Shown here: in pieces, positions 9,703 to 17,800 of the stretch
Layout: every line of letters begins with the position of its first letter
Position numbering within the stretch: the stretch's first letter is position 1
Assembly: GCF_023023025.1 (NCBI RefSeq)
Contig: NZ_CP095481.1
Coordinates: 1,426,001 to 1,490,000, forward strand
DNA: 64,000 nt
Direction of reading: 5' to 3'
DNA from: Amycolatopsis sp. WQ 127309
GTDB lineage: Bacteria > Actinomycetota > Actinomycetes > Mycobacteriales > Pseudonocardiaceae
Position numbers and translations under genes: made by a program
Notes under the pieces: generated by a model
Told to the model about the DNA's origin: nothing
Database searches by the model: none
What the model saw: the letters and a program-made list of their open reading frames with translations, nothing else

Positions 9703-10551
9703 TCAGGACTTCCGCGCCGCCAGCACCGCGTCGTACAGTTCCTTTTTGGACACTCCGGTCGCCTCCGCGACCTCCGCCGCCGCGGACTTCAACCGTTCGC
9801 CCGAAGCCACCCGGTCCGCCACCTCCGCCACCAGGTCCGCCACCGACACCGAACGCGGCTCGGCGCCCGACAGCACCACCGTGATCTCGCCGCGCACGCC
9901 GTCCGCGGCCCACTCCGCCAGCGACGCCAACGAGCCCCGCTTCACCTCTTCGTACGTCTTCGTCAGCTCGCGGCACACCGCCGCGCGCCGGTTCGCGCCC
10001 AGCGTCGCGGCCGCGTCCGACAGCAGGGATGCCAGCCGGTGCGGGGACTCGAAGAACACCACCGTGCGCGGCTCGGAGACCAGCGACGTGAGCCACTTCG
10101 TCCGCTCGCCCGGCTTGCGCGGCGCGAAACCCTCGAAACAGAACCGGTCGCACGGCAAACCGGACAAAGCGAGCGCCGTCGTCACCGCGGACGGGCCCGG
10201 CAGGCACGTCACCGGAATGTCGGCTTCGACGCACGCCGCCACCAGGCGGAACCCCGGATCGGACACACTGGGCATACCGGCGTCCGTCACCAGCACCACC
10301 GTCTCGCCCGCCTGTAACGATTCGAGCAACCTGGGCAGGCGCGCCGTCTCGACGTCCTCGTAGAAACTCACCACGCGGCCGCGTGGGGTGATGTCCAGGG
10401 CCGAGGCCAGCGACCGGAAGCGGCGGGTGTCCTCAGCGGCCACGACGTCGGCTTCGGCCAGCGCTTCCGCCAGGCGGGGCGAAGCGTCGCGGACGTCGCC
10501 GAGTGGGGTAGCGGCCAGGACCAAGCGGCCGGTTGTCACCGATGAGCTCAC
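9703..10551 (-). CDS. rsmI: 16S rRNA (cytidine-1402 2'-O)-methyltransferase
   Basis: A 282-aa tetrapyrrole-methylase-fold enzyme that 2'-O-methylates C1402 of 16S rRNA. Diagnostic motifs are ATPLGDVRD near the N-terminus, AEDTR, VLVTDAGMPSVSDPG and CLPGPSAVTTALALSG, which build the SAM pocket. The usual C-terminal helical domain (VSKKELYDAVLAARKS) is present. GTG 10551 is used; GTG four codons later is equally possible. It diverges from pmt across 67 bp, the same arrangement as in mycobacteria, and probably leads the two small downstream genes. Confidence 0.93.
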   Translation of the reverse strand: MSSSVTTGRLVLAATPLGDVRDASPRLAEALAEADVVAAEDTRRFRSLASALDITPRGRVVSFYEDVETARLPRLLESLQAGETVVLVTDAGMPSVSDPGFRLVAACVEADIPVTCLPGPSAVTTALALSGLPCDRFCFEGFAPRKPGERTKWLTSLVSEPRTVVFFESPHRLASLLSDAAATLGANRRAAVCRELTKTYEEVKRGSLASLAEWAADGVRGEITVVLSGAEPRSVSVADLVAEVADRVASGERLKSAAAEVAEATGVSKKELYDAVLAARKS

Positions 10552-10606
10552 CCGGCCAGCCTAGGCGGGTCGGCGGATCCGGACGACGTACGCCCTGTCC
10601 CGCCCG

Positions 10607-10618
10607 TAGGATCGCCCC
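10607..10618 (+). promoter_or_regulatory. Leaderless promoter of pmt
   Basis: TAGGAT (10607-10612) is followed by six bases and then the GTG start at 10619, so transcription should begin at the start codon. No ribosome binding site is present. Confidence 0.5.
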
Positions 10619-12187
10619 GTGACCGCCGTGCTGACCCGTCCCGACGACGAAAGCGTCCGGCCGGGCCCGGTCGAGGCGCTCCGGCCGCCGACCGACCGCG
10701 AGACGACCCTGCTCGGCCGCGGCATGCCGGACGACCGGCTGCGCGCCTGGCTCGTGACCATCGTGCTCACCGCGATCGGCGCCATCGTCCGGCTGCAGAA
10801 CCTCGGCAGCCCGACCGACAAGGGCAGCCCGGTCTTCGACGAGAAGCACTACGTCCCGCAGGCGTGGCAGGTGCTGCGCAACGGCGGTTACGAGGACAAC
10901 TACGGCTACGAGCTGGTCGTCCACCCGCCGCTGGCCAAGCAGCTGATCGCGGTCGGCGAGTGGCTGTTCGGCTACAACGGCTGGGGCTGGCGGATCATGC
11001 CCGCGCTGGCCGGCACGCTCATCATCTTCCTGACCATCCGCATCGCCCGCCGGCTCACCCGGTCCACGCTGCTCGGCGCCATCGCCGGCATCCTGGTGAT
11101 CAGCGACGGCGTCCTGCACCTGCAGTCGCGGATGGGCATGCTCGACATCTTCATCGCGCTGTTCGTGCTCGCCGCGTTCGCCTGCCTGCTCGTCGACCGC
11201 GACCAGGTGCGCACGAGGCTCGCGACGGCCGTCCGCGAGGGCTGGGTCAACGAGACGGTCTGGGGGCCGAAGCTCGGCTTCCGCTGGTGGCGGTTCGCGA
11301 CCGGGCTGATGATCGGCCTGACCTTCGGCGTCAAGTGGTCGGCGCTCTACTACATCGTCGCGTTCGGGCTGCTGTGCGTCGGGTTCGACGTCGCGGCGCG
11401 GCGCGCGGCCGGCGTCGAACGGCCGTGGCTGGGCACGATCCGCCGGGACGTCGCGCCCGCGCTGTGGGCGATCCTGCTCATCCCGCTCGTGATGTACCTC
11501 GGCGCGTACTGGGCGTGGTTCGCCAGCGAGACGGCGACCGACCGGCACTACACCGAGATCAAGGACATCGCGCCGGGCGTCTGGGGCTGGATCCCGGCGT
11601 CGCTGCGCTCGCTCGGCGACTACTCGGCGAACGTCCTGCACTTCCACGAAACCCTGGTCACGCCCAAGGACAACCCGCACCCGTGGGAGTCGAAGCCCTG
11701 GACGTGGCCGATGGGGCTGCGCCCGATGCTCTACAGCTACGACGGCGAGGTCACCGGCTGCGGCGAGTCCCGCTGCGTCAGCGCGACGATGCTGATCGGC
11801 ACGCCGGCGATGTGGTGGCTGGCCATCCCGATGCTCGCCTGGTCGGCCTGGCGCTCGATCTTCCGCGCGGACTGGCGCTACGCCGCCGTCCTCGTCGGCT
11901 ACCTCGGCGGCTACGTCTTCTGGTACACCAACATCGACCGGCAGATGTACTTCTTCTACGCGACGCCGCTGGCCGCGTTCCTCGTGCTGGGGTTGACGTT
12001 GTGCCTGGGCCAGATCCTGGGCAGTGCGAAACGCGGGTTCGAAAGACGCGGGACCGGTCTGCTCGTCGTCAGCCTGTACGTCGGGCTCGTCGTGGCCAAC
12101 TTCGCCTGGCTGTGGCCGATCCTCAACGGCATCGCGATCACGACCGGCCAGTGGGAAGCCGAACGCTGGCTGCCGTCCTGGCGGTAG
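10619..12187 (+). CDS. pmt: Dolichyl-phosphate-mannose--protein mannosyltransferase
   Basis: A 522-aa GT39 membrane enzyme that transfers mannose from polyprenyl-phosphate-mannose to Ser/Thr of secreted proteins during export. After a 35-residue cytosolic tail comes a first transmembrane helix and then the catalytic loop with VFDEKHYVPQAW, where the acidic Asp-Glu pair is the signature. Around ten further hydrophobic segments follow, plus a C-terminal four-domain tail (LPSWR end) typical of bacterial Pmt. It lies next to rsmI as in mycobacteria. Start GTG 10619 is supported by a TAGGAT box positioned for leaderless transcription. Confidence 0.92.
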   Translation: MTAVLTRPDDESVRPGPVEALRPPTDRETTLLGRGMPDDRLRAWLVTIVLTAIGAIVRLQNLGSPTDKGSPVFDEKHYVPQAWQVLRNGGYEDNYGYELVVHPPLAKQLIAVGEWLFGYNGWGWRIMPALAGTLIIFLTIRIARRLTRSTLLGAIAGILVISDGVLHLQSRMGMLDIFIALFVLAAFACLLVDRDQVRTRLATAVREGWVNETVWGPKLGFRWWRFATGLMIGLTFGVKWSALYYIVAFGLLCVGFDVAARRAAGVERPWLGTIRRDVAPALWAILLIPLVMYLGAYWAWFASETATDRHYTEIKDIAPGVWGWIPASLRSLGDYSANVLHFHETLVTPKDNPHPWESKPWTWPMGLRPMLYSYDGEVTGCGESRCVSATMLIGTPAMWWLAIPMLAWSAWRSIFRADWRYAAVLVGYLGGYVFWYTNIDRQMYFFYATPLAAFLVLGLTLCLGQILGSAKRGFERRGTGLLVVSLYVGLVVANFAWLWPILNGIAITTGQWEAERWLPSWR

Positions 12188-12188
12188 C

Positions 12189-12929
12189 TCAGCCCGCGAA
12201 GTACGCCCTCGGCGTGACGCCGACCGCGCGCCGGAACGCGGCGACGAACGCGCTCGCCGAGCTGTAGCCGACGCGGTGCGCGACCGTCGTCAGCGGGATT
12301 CCCTGCGCCAGCAACGGCAGCGCCGCACGCAGCCGCACCTGGGTGCGCCACGTCCCGAACGGCATCCGGCACTCGCGGACGAAGATCCGCGCCAGCGTGC
12401 GCTCGGCCGCGCCGACGTCCCGGCCGAACTCGGCGAGGCCGCGCGGGTCGGCCGGGTCGGCCAGCACCGCCGCCTCGACGTCCCGGGCCCGCGGGTCGGC
12501 GGGTGACGGCACCACGATCGGCACGACGTCGAGTGGTTCCAGCAGGTCGAACGCGACGGCTTCGGCCCGCAGCCGCGCCTCCGGTGCGACGCCGTCGCCG
12601 GTCAGGTACTCCAGCAGCTCGTGCAGCAGCGGCCGGACGGCGACCAGCCGCGGCTCCGGCCACGACACCGGGCTGCGGTCGGGGTGCGCGTAGATGCCGC
12701 GCAGCGCGGCTTTGCCGAGCGCGCCGGTCCGGTGCTGGACGCCGGCGGGCATCCACAGCGCGCGCGTCGGCGGCAGGACCCAGCCGGCGTCGCCCGCCTT
12801 GACCGCGATGACCCCGCTGGCCGCCCAGACGAGCTGGTGGACGGGGTGTTCGTGCCACGGGAACCAGGTGCCGGCCGGCAGGTCGACCTCGCCGAGCAGC
12901 ATCGCGTGGGATTGGCCGGTTCGCGACAT
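12189..12929 (-). CDS. AraC family transcriptional regulator
   Basis: A 246-aa regulator with an N-terminal cupin (about residues 14-85: WHEHPVHQLVWAASG, WMPAGVQHR) and a C-terminal pair of AraC helix-turn-helix motifs (RTLARIFVRE and RVGYSSASAFVAAFRRAVGV). It converges on pmt with its stop 1 bp away and is divergent from a SAM methyltransferase (start 12985). The 55-bp shared region has a TAGACT hexamer eight bases before the ATG, suggesting a nearly leaderless transcript. The cupin could bind a small aromatic or metal ligand; this is not determinable from sequence. The methyltransferase is the likely target. Confidence 0.85.
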   Translation of the reverse strand: MSRTGQSHAMLLGEVDLPAGTWFPWHEHPVHQLVWAASGVIAVKAGDAGWVLPPTRALWMPAGVQHRTGALGKAALRGIYAHPDRSPVSWPEPRLVAVRPLLHELLEYLTGDGVAPEARLRAEAVAFDLLEPLDVVPIVVPSPADPRARDVEAAVLADPADPRGLAEFGRDVGAAERTLARIFVRECRMPFGTWRTQVRLRAALPLLAQGIPLTTVAHRVGYSSASAFVAAFRRAVGVTPRAYFAG

Positions 12930-12984
12930 CGGTTGTCAGTCTATCGGCTACCGGTCACCGCGGCGGCTCCCTAACGTCGGAGCC

Positions 12985-13554
12985 ATGCCGATGAACCTGA
13001 TCCACCGCAAGATCTGCAGCTCGGAGAAGTGGGCGAACACGGTCGAGGAGCGCCTGACGCCGTGGCTTGCCGAGCGAGAACTGGGCGACGACGTCCTCGA
13101 GATCGGCCCCGGCTTCGGCGCCACGACGAAGGTGCTGCTGGACGTGGTGCCGAAGCTGACGGTCCTGGAGATCGACCCCGCGTCGACCGAGCTGCTGCGC
13201 GCGAAGTACGGCGCCCGCGCGGACGTCGTCGAGGGCAGCGGCGCGGAGATGCCGTTCGAGTCCGGCCGGTTCTCCGCGGTCGTCTGCTTCACGATGCTGC
13301 ACCACGTGCCGACCGACCGGCTGCAGGACGCGATCTTCGCCGAGGCCGCGCGGGTCCTGCGCCCGGGCGGCACGTACTGCGGCAGCGACGGCCAGCTCAA
13401 CCTGCGGTTCCGCCTGCTGCACATCGGCGACACGATGAACGTCATCGACGCGGGCACGTTCCCCGCGCGGCTGGCGAAGGCGGGGTTCGAGCAGGTGGAC
13501 GTCGAGGTGCGGCCGAAGGAGCTGGTGATCTTCTCGGCCGTGAAGCCGGGCTAG
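12985..13554 (+). CDS. Class I SAM-dependent methyltransferase
   Basis: A 189-aa small-molecule methyltransferase of the UbiE/Methyltransf_11 type. Motif I is VLEIGPGFGATTKVL, the acidic post-I residue is in VLEIDP, and motif IV/post-IV reads VCFTMLHHVP followed by EAARVLRPGGTYCGSD. The substrate is unknown. ATG 12985 is preceded by TAACGT and seven bases, consistent with leaderless expression. It is divergent from the AraC regulator, which is its probable controller, and its stop overlaps the zinc-ribbon gene end by 3 bp. Confidence 0.82.
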   Translation: MPMNLIHRKICSSEKWANTVEERLTPWLAERELGDDVLEIGPGFGATTKVLLDVVPKLTVLEIDPASTELLRAKYGARADVVEGSGAEMPFESGRFSAVVCFTMLHHVPTDRLQDAIFAEAARVLRPGGTYCGSDGQLNLRFRLLHIGDTMNVIDAGTFPARLAKAGFEQVDVEVRPKELVIFSAVKPG

Positions 13555-13895
13555 GTCAGGCCGCAGGTCGCGCCACAGAGCGGGCAGAACGCCCGCTTGG
13601 CCGTCGAAGCCACCTCGAGACCACACGCGGGGCAAGCGCCCTGCTCCCAGTGGCCGGGGTTGGGACCGAAGCCGCTGTCGTAGTGGTCCCGCTCCGGCCA
13701 GGCGACGACCTCCACGTGCGGCGGTTCGGTGTCACCCGGCGTTCGCGCGACCTCGGCAAGACACAACGTGCTCGGCATGACGCCGTCGCGCTCGGCATGC
13801 CGGGACAGCACTCGGCGAAGCACGTCGTCCAGTTCCGGCAGGCTCAGCCGGGACAGGTCCCTGGCGAGGGCTTCGCGCTCGTCGTCCGTGGTCAC
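13551..13895 (-). CDS. Small double-zinc-ribbon protein coupled to the membrane kinase
   Basis: A 114-aa protein with a helical N-terminal half (about 1-35) and a C-terminal double CxxC treble (CPACGLE ... CPLCGAT) that should bind zinc. Its GTG at 13895 overlaps the kinase stop as GTGA, so translation is coupled. A longer open frame runs through the kinase in another phase but its upstream part has no family resemblance and is antisense to kinase codon bias. The partner kinase and strict coupling suggest an accessory or substrate of the kinase. I know no characterised homologue. Confidence 0.72.
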   Translation of the reverse strand: MTTDDEREALARDLSRLSLPELDDVLRRVLSRHAERDGVMPSTLCLAEVARTPGDTEPPHVEVVAWPERDHYDSGFGPNPGHWEQGACPACGLEVASTAKRAFCPLCGATCGLT

Positions 13896-15679
13896 CGGTG
13901 CGGCTGGCGCGGGACCACCCGGGTCACCGGGCCGTCCAGGGACTTGCCCGCCCTCGACAACCAGCCCTCCACCTCGCGCCGCACCGAGTTGAGCGTCGGA
14001 CGGCGTCGCGGTTCCGGGTCCAGCGATGCCGCCAAGAGCCGCGCGTGGGCGCTGCGCTGCGGCAGCCGGGACACCGGTTCCGCACGGGCCGCGGCCATCA
14101 GCGCCGCCATCGGCGTCTCGCGGGTACCGCGTGGGGGCTGGCCCGTCAGTGCGTAGCTGATCGTCGCCGCCAGCTGCCAGGCGTCGGACGCCGGTGAGGC
14201 CGTGGCGCCCATCGCCTGTTCCGGGGCGACGAAGTCCGGCGTGCCGATCATCATGCCGGTCGCCGTCATCTTGGAGTCGCCCTGGCTGCGGGCGATGCCG
14301 AAGTCGATCAGGTGGGCGAGGCCGCTGGGGTCGAGCACGACGTTCGACGGCTTGATGTCGCGGTGCAGGACGCCCTTCTCGTGGGCGGCCGCGAGCGCGC
14401 CCGCCATGGTCGCCCACAGCCGGCCCGCGGCGATGTCGTCGAGCGGGCCCTGGCCGTCGACCAGCTCGGCCAGCGGCCGGCCCTCGAGGTACTCCATGAC
14501 CAGCGCGAGGCCGTCGGGCTCCTCGGCCAGGTCGTACACCTTGACGCAGTTCGGGTGGCTGACGACGGCCAGCGCGCGGGCCTCGCGCTGCATGCGCTCG
14601 GCGGTGTCGCGGTCCGGCGCGTGCGCGATCTTCAGCGCGACCGTGCGGTTGAGCTGGGTGTCGACGGCCTGCCAGACCGTGCCGAAGCCGCCGGCGCCGA
14701 GCTGCTTGACGCGCCGGTAGCGGCTGCCGCCGGCGTTGCGCGAGCCGGGCGGCGGCGGGATCGGGCCCGGTGCCGCGGCCAGCGCGCCCGCCATCGGGGG
14801 CGGCTCGGGCGCGGACGCCAGCGCCGTCTTCGGGTACGGCTTGTTGATCGGGGGCGGCGGAGGCGGCGGCGGGGTGGGCCGCGGCTGGACCTGCGACGGC
14901 GGCTGCTGCGGCGGCCGGTAGGGCTCCTGCTCGCGGCGCGGCGGCACGTCCGGCCGGTTGATCACCGACCACGGCGGCGGGCCGACCATCGCGACCGGGA
15001 TCAGGCCCAGCACGCTGAACGGCAGGAACCCGAGCCAGAAGTGCAGCGCGGTGTTCGCTTCCATGCCGACGCTGAACAAGGCCATCGCGACGAACGGGAT
15101 CCAGAAGAACCGCGACGGCCACTTCGGACCGCGGCGGAACGCCGTGCGCCCCTGCAGCATCACGAACAGCAGCGAACCGGCCGGCAGCACGATGAAGGCC
15201 AGCAGGTACACGAAGAACGGGAGGTCGTCGGCGCCGGTGCTGCCCGAGGAAAGCACGTCGAAGACCGTCTGCCGGCCGCCGAGGTAGTTGACCTGCGAGT
15301 CGACCCAGCAGCCGCCGGGCCCCTTCAGCGTCGCGACCTCGCTCGCGGACAGCCCGGACTTCTGGCCGGCGAACACCATGCGGTAGACGCCCGAGACGCC
15401 GTTCGACAGCAGCCACGGCAGCACCAGCGTGCTGAGCAGGCCGATCACGCCGAACACCGACAGCGTCGTCAGGTCGTACCGGTTGCCGGTGCCCTTGCGG
15501 ATGATCGAGACGACGAGCGCGCCGATCGGCGGCAGCAACGCGACGAGCGCGCCCGCCGCACTCGTGGCCCAGACCCAGTCGCCGGGGCAGAAGCCCGGGC
15601 CGAACAAGGAATGGGCTAGCGAGAGCAACGCGCTCGCGAGTCCGTTCACTGCCGGGCTCCCCTCACTGTCCGTGTTCAC
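13892..15679 (-). CDS. Membrane Ser/Thr protein kinase, N-terminal membrane domain
   Basis: A 595-aa Hanks-type kinase with reversed topology. The N-terminal 245 residues carry about six hydrophobic segments, then a Pro-rich linker (about 250-340, including a run of eight prolines), then the kinase domain (about 345-575). Catalytic elements are complete: GAGGFGTVW, VALKIA (ATP-anchoring Lys), HRDIKPSN, IDFGIA (DFG) and a GTPDFVAPEQ activation segment. Typical actinobacterial PknB-type kinases have the kinase at the N-terminus and an extracellular sensor after one helix, so this arrangement is less usual. A Cys-containing extracellular loop near residues 120-150 could be the sensor. It is coupled to the zinc-ribbon gene. 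Confidence 0.9.
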   Translation of the reverse strand: MNTDSEGSPAVNGLASALLSLAHSLFGPGFCPGDWVWATSAAGALVALLPPIGALVVSIIRKGTGNRYDLTTLSVFGVIGLLSTLVLPWLLSNGVSGVYRMVFAGQKSGLSASEVATLKGPGGCWVDSQVNYLGGRQTVFDVLSSGSTGADDLPFFVYLLAFIVLPAGSLLFVMLQGRTAFRRGPKWPSRFFWIPFVAMALFSVGMEANTALHFWLGFLPFSVLGLIPVAMVGPPPWSVINRPDVPPRREQEPYRPPQQPPSQVQPRPTPPPPPPPPINKPYPKTALASAPEPPPMAGALAAAPGPIPPPPGSRNAGGSRYRRVKQLGAGGFGTVWQAVDTQLNRTVALKIAHAPDRDTAERMQREARALAVVSHPNCVKVYDLAEEPDGLALVMEYLEGRPLAELVDGQGPLDDIAAGRLWATMAGALAAAHEKGVLHRDIKPSNVVLDPSGLAHLIDFGIARSQGDSKMTATGMMIGTPDFVAPEQAMGATASPASDAWQLAATISYALTGQPPRGTRETPMAALMAAARAEPVSRLPQRSAHARLLAASLDPEPRRRPTLNSVRREVEGWLSRAGKSLDGPVTRVVPRQPHR

Positions 15680-15855
15680 GTCTTACCGTCACGCGGCATT
15701 TCCCCGCGGTCCAGCTTAGGACGCTCGCCGCCGCCGTTGGGTTGCCGGGTCTTTCCGGCGGCCGAATCCCGCCCGGATCCCACGCGGAATCCGGCGGGCC
15801 CGCCGTCGCGGCGTCATGATGGGACCGGCGGGACGTTCGACGCGAAGGAGCGGCA

Positions 15856-17733
15856 ATGGGCGCGTACTCCGAAGCCTACCGGCGGAGCCTGGCCGAGCCG
15901 GACGCGTTCTGGCTGGCAGCGGCCAAGACGATCACCTGGACGAAGGCCCCGGAACGGGCCCTCGACGACACGAACCCGCCCTTCTACCGCTGGTTCCCCG
16001 ACGGCGAGCTGAACACCTCGTACAACGCCCTGGACCGCCACGTCGAGGCCGGCCGCGGCGGGCAGGACGCGCTGATCTGGGACTCCCCCGTGACCGGACA
16101 GCAACACACGTTCACCTACGAACAGCTCCGCGACGAGGTCGCGCGCTTCGCCGGTGCGCTGGGTTCGCTCGGCGTGACGCGCGGTGACCGGGTGATCGTC
16201 TACCTGCCGATGGTCCCCGAAGCCGTGATCGCGATGCTGGCCTGCGCGCGGATCGGCGCGGTGCACTCGGTGGTCTTCGGCGGGTTCGCACCGAAGGAGC
16301 TCGCGGCCCGGATCGAGGACGCGAAGCCGAAGGTCGTCCTGGCCGCGTCCTGCGGGATCGAGCCGACGCGCGTCGTCGAGTACAAGCCCATCATCGACGC
16401 CGCGCTTGAGCTGACCGAGCACCAGCCGGACCACGTCGTCGTGCTGCAGCGCGAGCAGGCGCCGGCCGAGCTGGGCGAGCGGGACGTCGACTGGCGGGAG
16501 CTGGCCGCGGGCGCGTCCCCGGCCGGCCCGGTGCCAGTCAAGGCGACCGACCCGCTCTACATCCTCTACACGTCCGGGACCACCGGGAAGCCGAAGGGCG
16601 TCGTCCGCGACACCGGCGGGCACGCGGTGGCGCTGGCCTGGTCGATGGCCGCGATCTACGACGTCCACGCGGGCGACGTCTGGTGGACGGCGTCCGACGT
16701 CGGCTGGGTCGTCGGGCACTCCTACATCGTCTACGCGCCGCTGCTGGCCGGGGCGACGACGGTGCTCTACGAGGGCAAGCCGGTCGGGACGCCGGACGCG
16801 GGCGCGTTCTGGCGCGTCATCGCCGAGCACGGCGTCCAGGCGCTGTTCACCGCGCCGACCGCGCTGCGGGCGATCAAGAAGGTCGACCCGGACGCGAAAG
16901 AACTCGAGAAGTACGACCTCAAGCAGTTCCGGACGCTGTTCATGGCCGGTGAGCGGCTCGACCCGGAGACCTACCACTGGGCGCGCGAGAAGCTGGGTAC
17001 ACCGGTGATCGACCACTGGTGGCAGACCGAGACGGGCTGGCCGATCGCGGCCAACCTCCGCGGCCTGGAGCCGATGGACGTCAAGCCCGGGTCGGCGACC
17101 AAGCCCGTGCCGGGCTGGGACGTGCGGATCCTCGACCAGGCCGGCGACGAGCTGCCGACCGGTCGCGAGGGCGCCATCACGATCAAGCTGCCGCTGCCGC
17201 CGGGCTCGCTGCCGACGCTCTGGGGTAACGACGAGCGCTACCGCGAGGCCTACCTCTCCCGCTACGACGGCCACTACCTGACCGGCGACTCCGGTTACCT
17301 CGACGAAGACGGCTACCTGTTCGTCATGGGCCGCACCGACGACGTCATCAACGTCGCCGGGCACCGGCTGTCGACCGGGTCGATGGAGGCCGCGCTGGCC
17401 TCGCACCCGGCGGTCGCGGAGTGCGCGGTGATCGGCGTCGCCGACCAGCTCAAGGGCCAGCTGCCGCGCGGGTTCGTCGTGCTGAAGGCGGGCGTCGACA
17501 CGCCCGCGGACCAGCTGCGCGACGAGCTGGTGGCGACGGTGCGCCGCGACATCGGGCCGGTCGCCGCGTTCCGTGACGTGTCCATTGTGGACGCTCTGCC
17601 GAAGACGCGGTCCGGGAAGATCCTGCGCAAGACCATGCGCGCGATCGCCGACGGCCGCGACGAGGTGGTGCCGTCGACCATCGAGGATCCCGCCGTGCTG
17701 GACGCGATCCGGGCGACGCTGCGCACTTCGTAA
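15856..17733 (+). CDS. prpE: Propionyl-CoA synthetase (PrpE-type acyl-CoA synthetase)
   Basis: A 625-aa ANL-superfamily enzyme converting propionate (or acetate), ATP and CoA to acyl-CoA. The N-terminus (AYRRSLAEPDAFWLAAAKTI) matches PrpE rather than Acs. Adenylation motifs include the P-loop YTSGTTGKPKG, WWQTETGWP and the hinge region GRTDDVINVAGHRLSTG. The C-terminal PKTRSGKILRK carries the lysine acetylated by Pat-type enzymes in this family. AAGGAG upstream of ATG 15856 is a good RBS. It is monocistronic by context and divergent from the kinase. Propionate use fits a high-polyketide, odd-chain lifestyle, which is inference. Confidence 0.93.
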   Translation: MGAYSEAYRRSLAEPDAFWLAAAKTITWTKAPERALDDTNPPFYRWFPDGELNTSYNALDRHVEAGRGGQDALIWDSPVTGQQHTFTYEQLRDEVARFAGALGSLGVTRGDRVIVYLPMVPEAVIAMLACARIGAVHSVVFGGFAPKELAARIEDAKPKVVLAASCGIEPTRVVEYKPIIDAALELTEHQPDHVVVLQREQAPAELGERDVDWRELAAGASPAGPVPVKATDPLYILYTSGTTGKPKGVVRDTGGHAVALAWSMAAIYDVHAGDVWWTASDVGWVVGHSYIVYAPLLAGATTVLYEGKPVGTPDAGAFWRVIAEHGVQALFTAPTALRAIKKVDPDAKELEKYDLKQFRTLFMAGERLDPETYHWAREKLGTPVIDHWWQTETGWPIAANLRGLEPMDVKPGSATKPVPGWDVRILDQAGDELPTGREGAITIKLPLPPGSLPTLWGNDERYREAYLSRYDGHYLTGDSGYLDEDGYLFVMGRTDDVINVAGHRLSTGSMEAALASHPAVAECAVIGVADQLKGQLPRGFVVLKAGVDTPADQLRDELVATVRRDIGPVAAFRDVSIVDALPKTRSGKILRKTMRAIADGRDEVVPSTIEDPAVLDAIRATLRTS

Positions 17734-17800
17734 AGTATTGTTCCAAATACCCCGGCTGGTCTGTACCTTTGTGAGGGAGTCCCCGACCGGAGGTGCCTTG

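Noticed and set aside
13896..15416. Extension of the zinc-ribbon frame through the kinase gene
   Set aside because: Same strand but different phase from the kinase, no motifs, and the GTGA overlap provides a natural short start.
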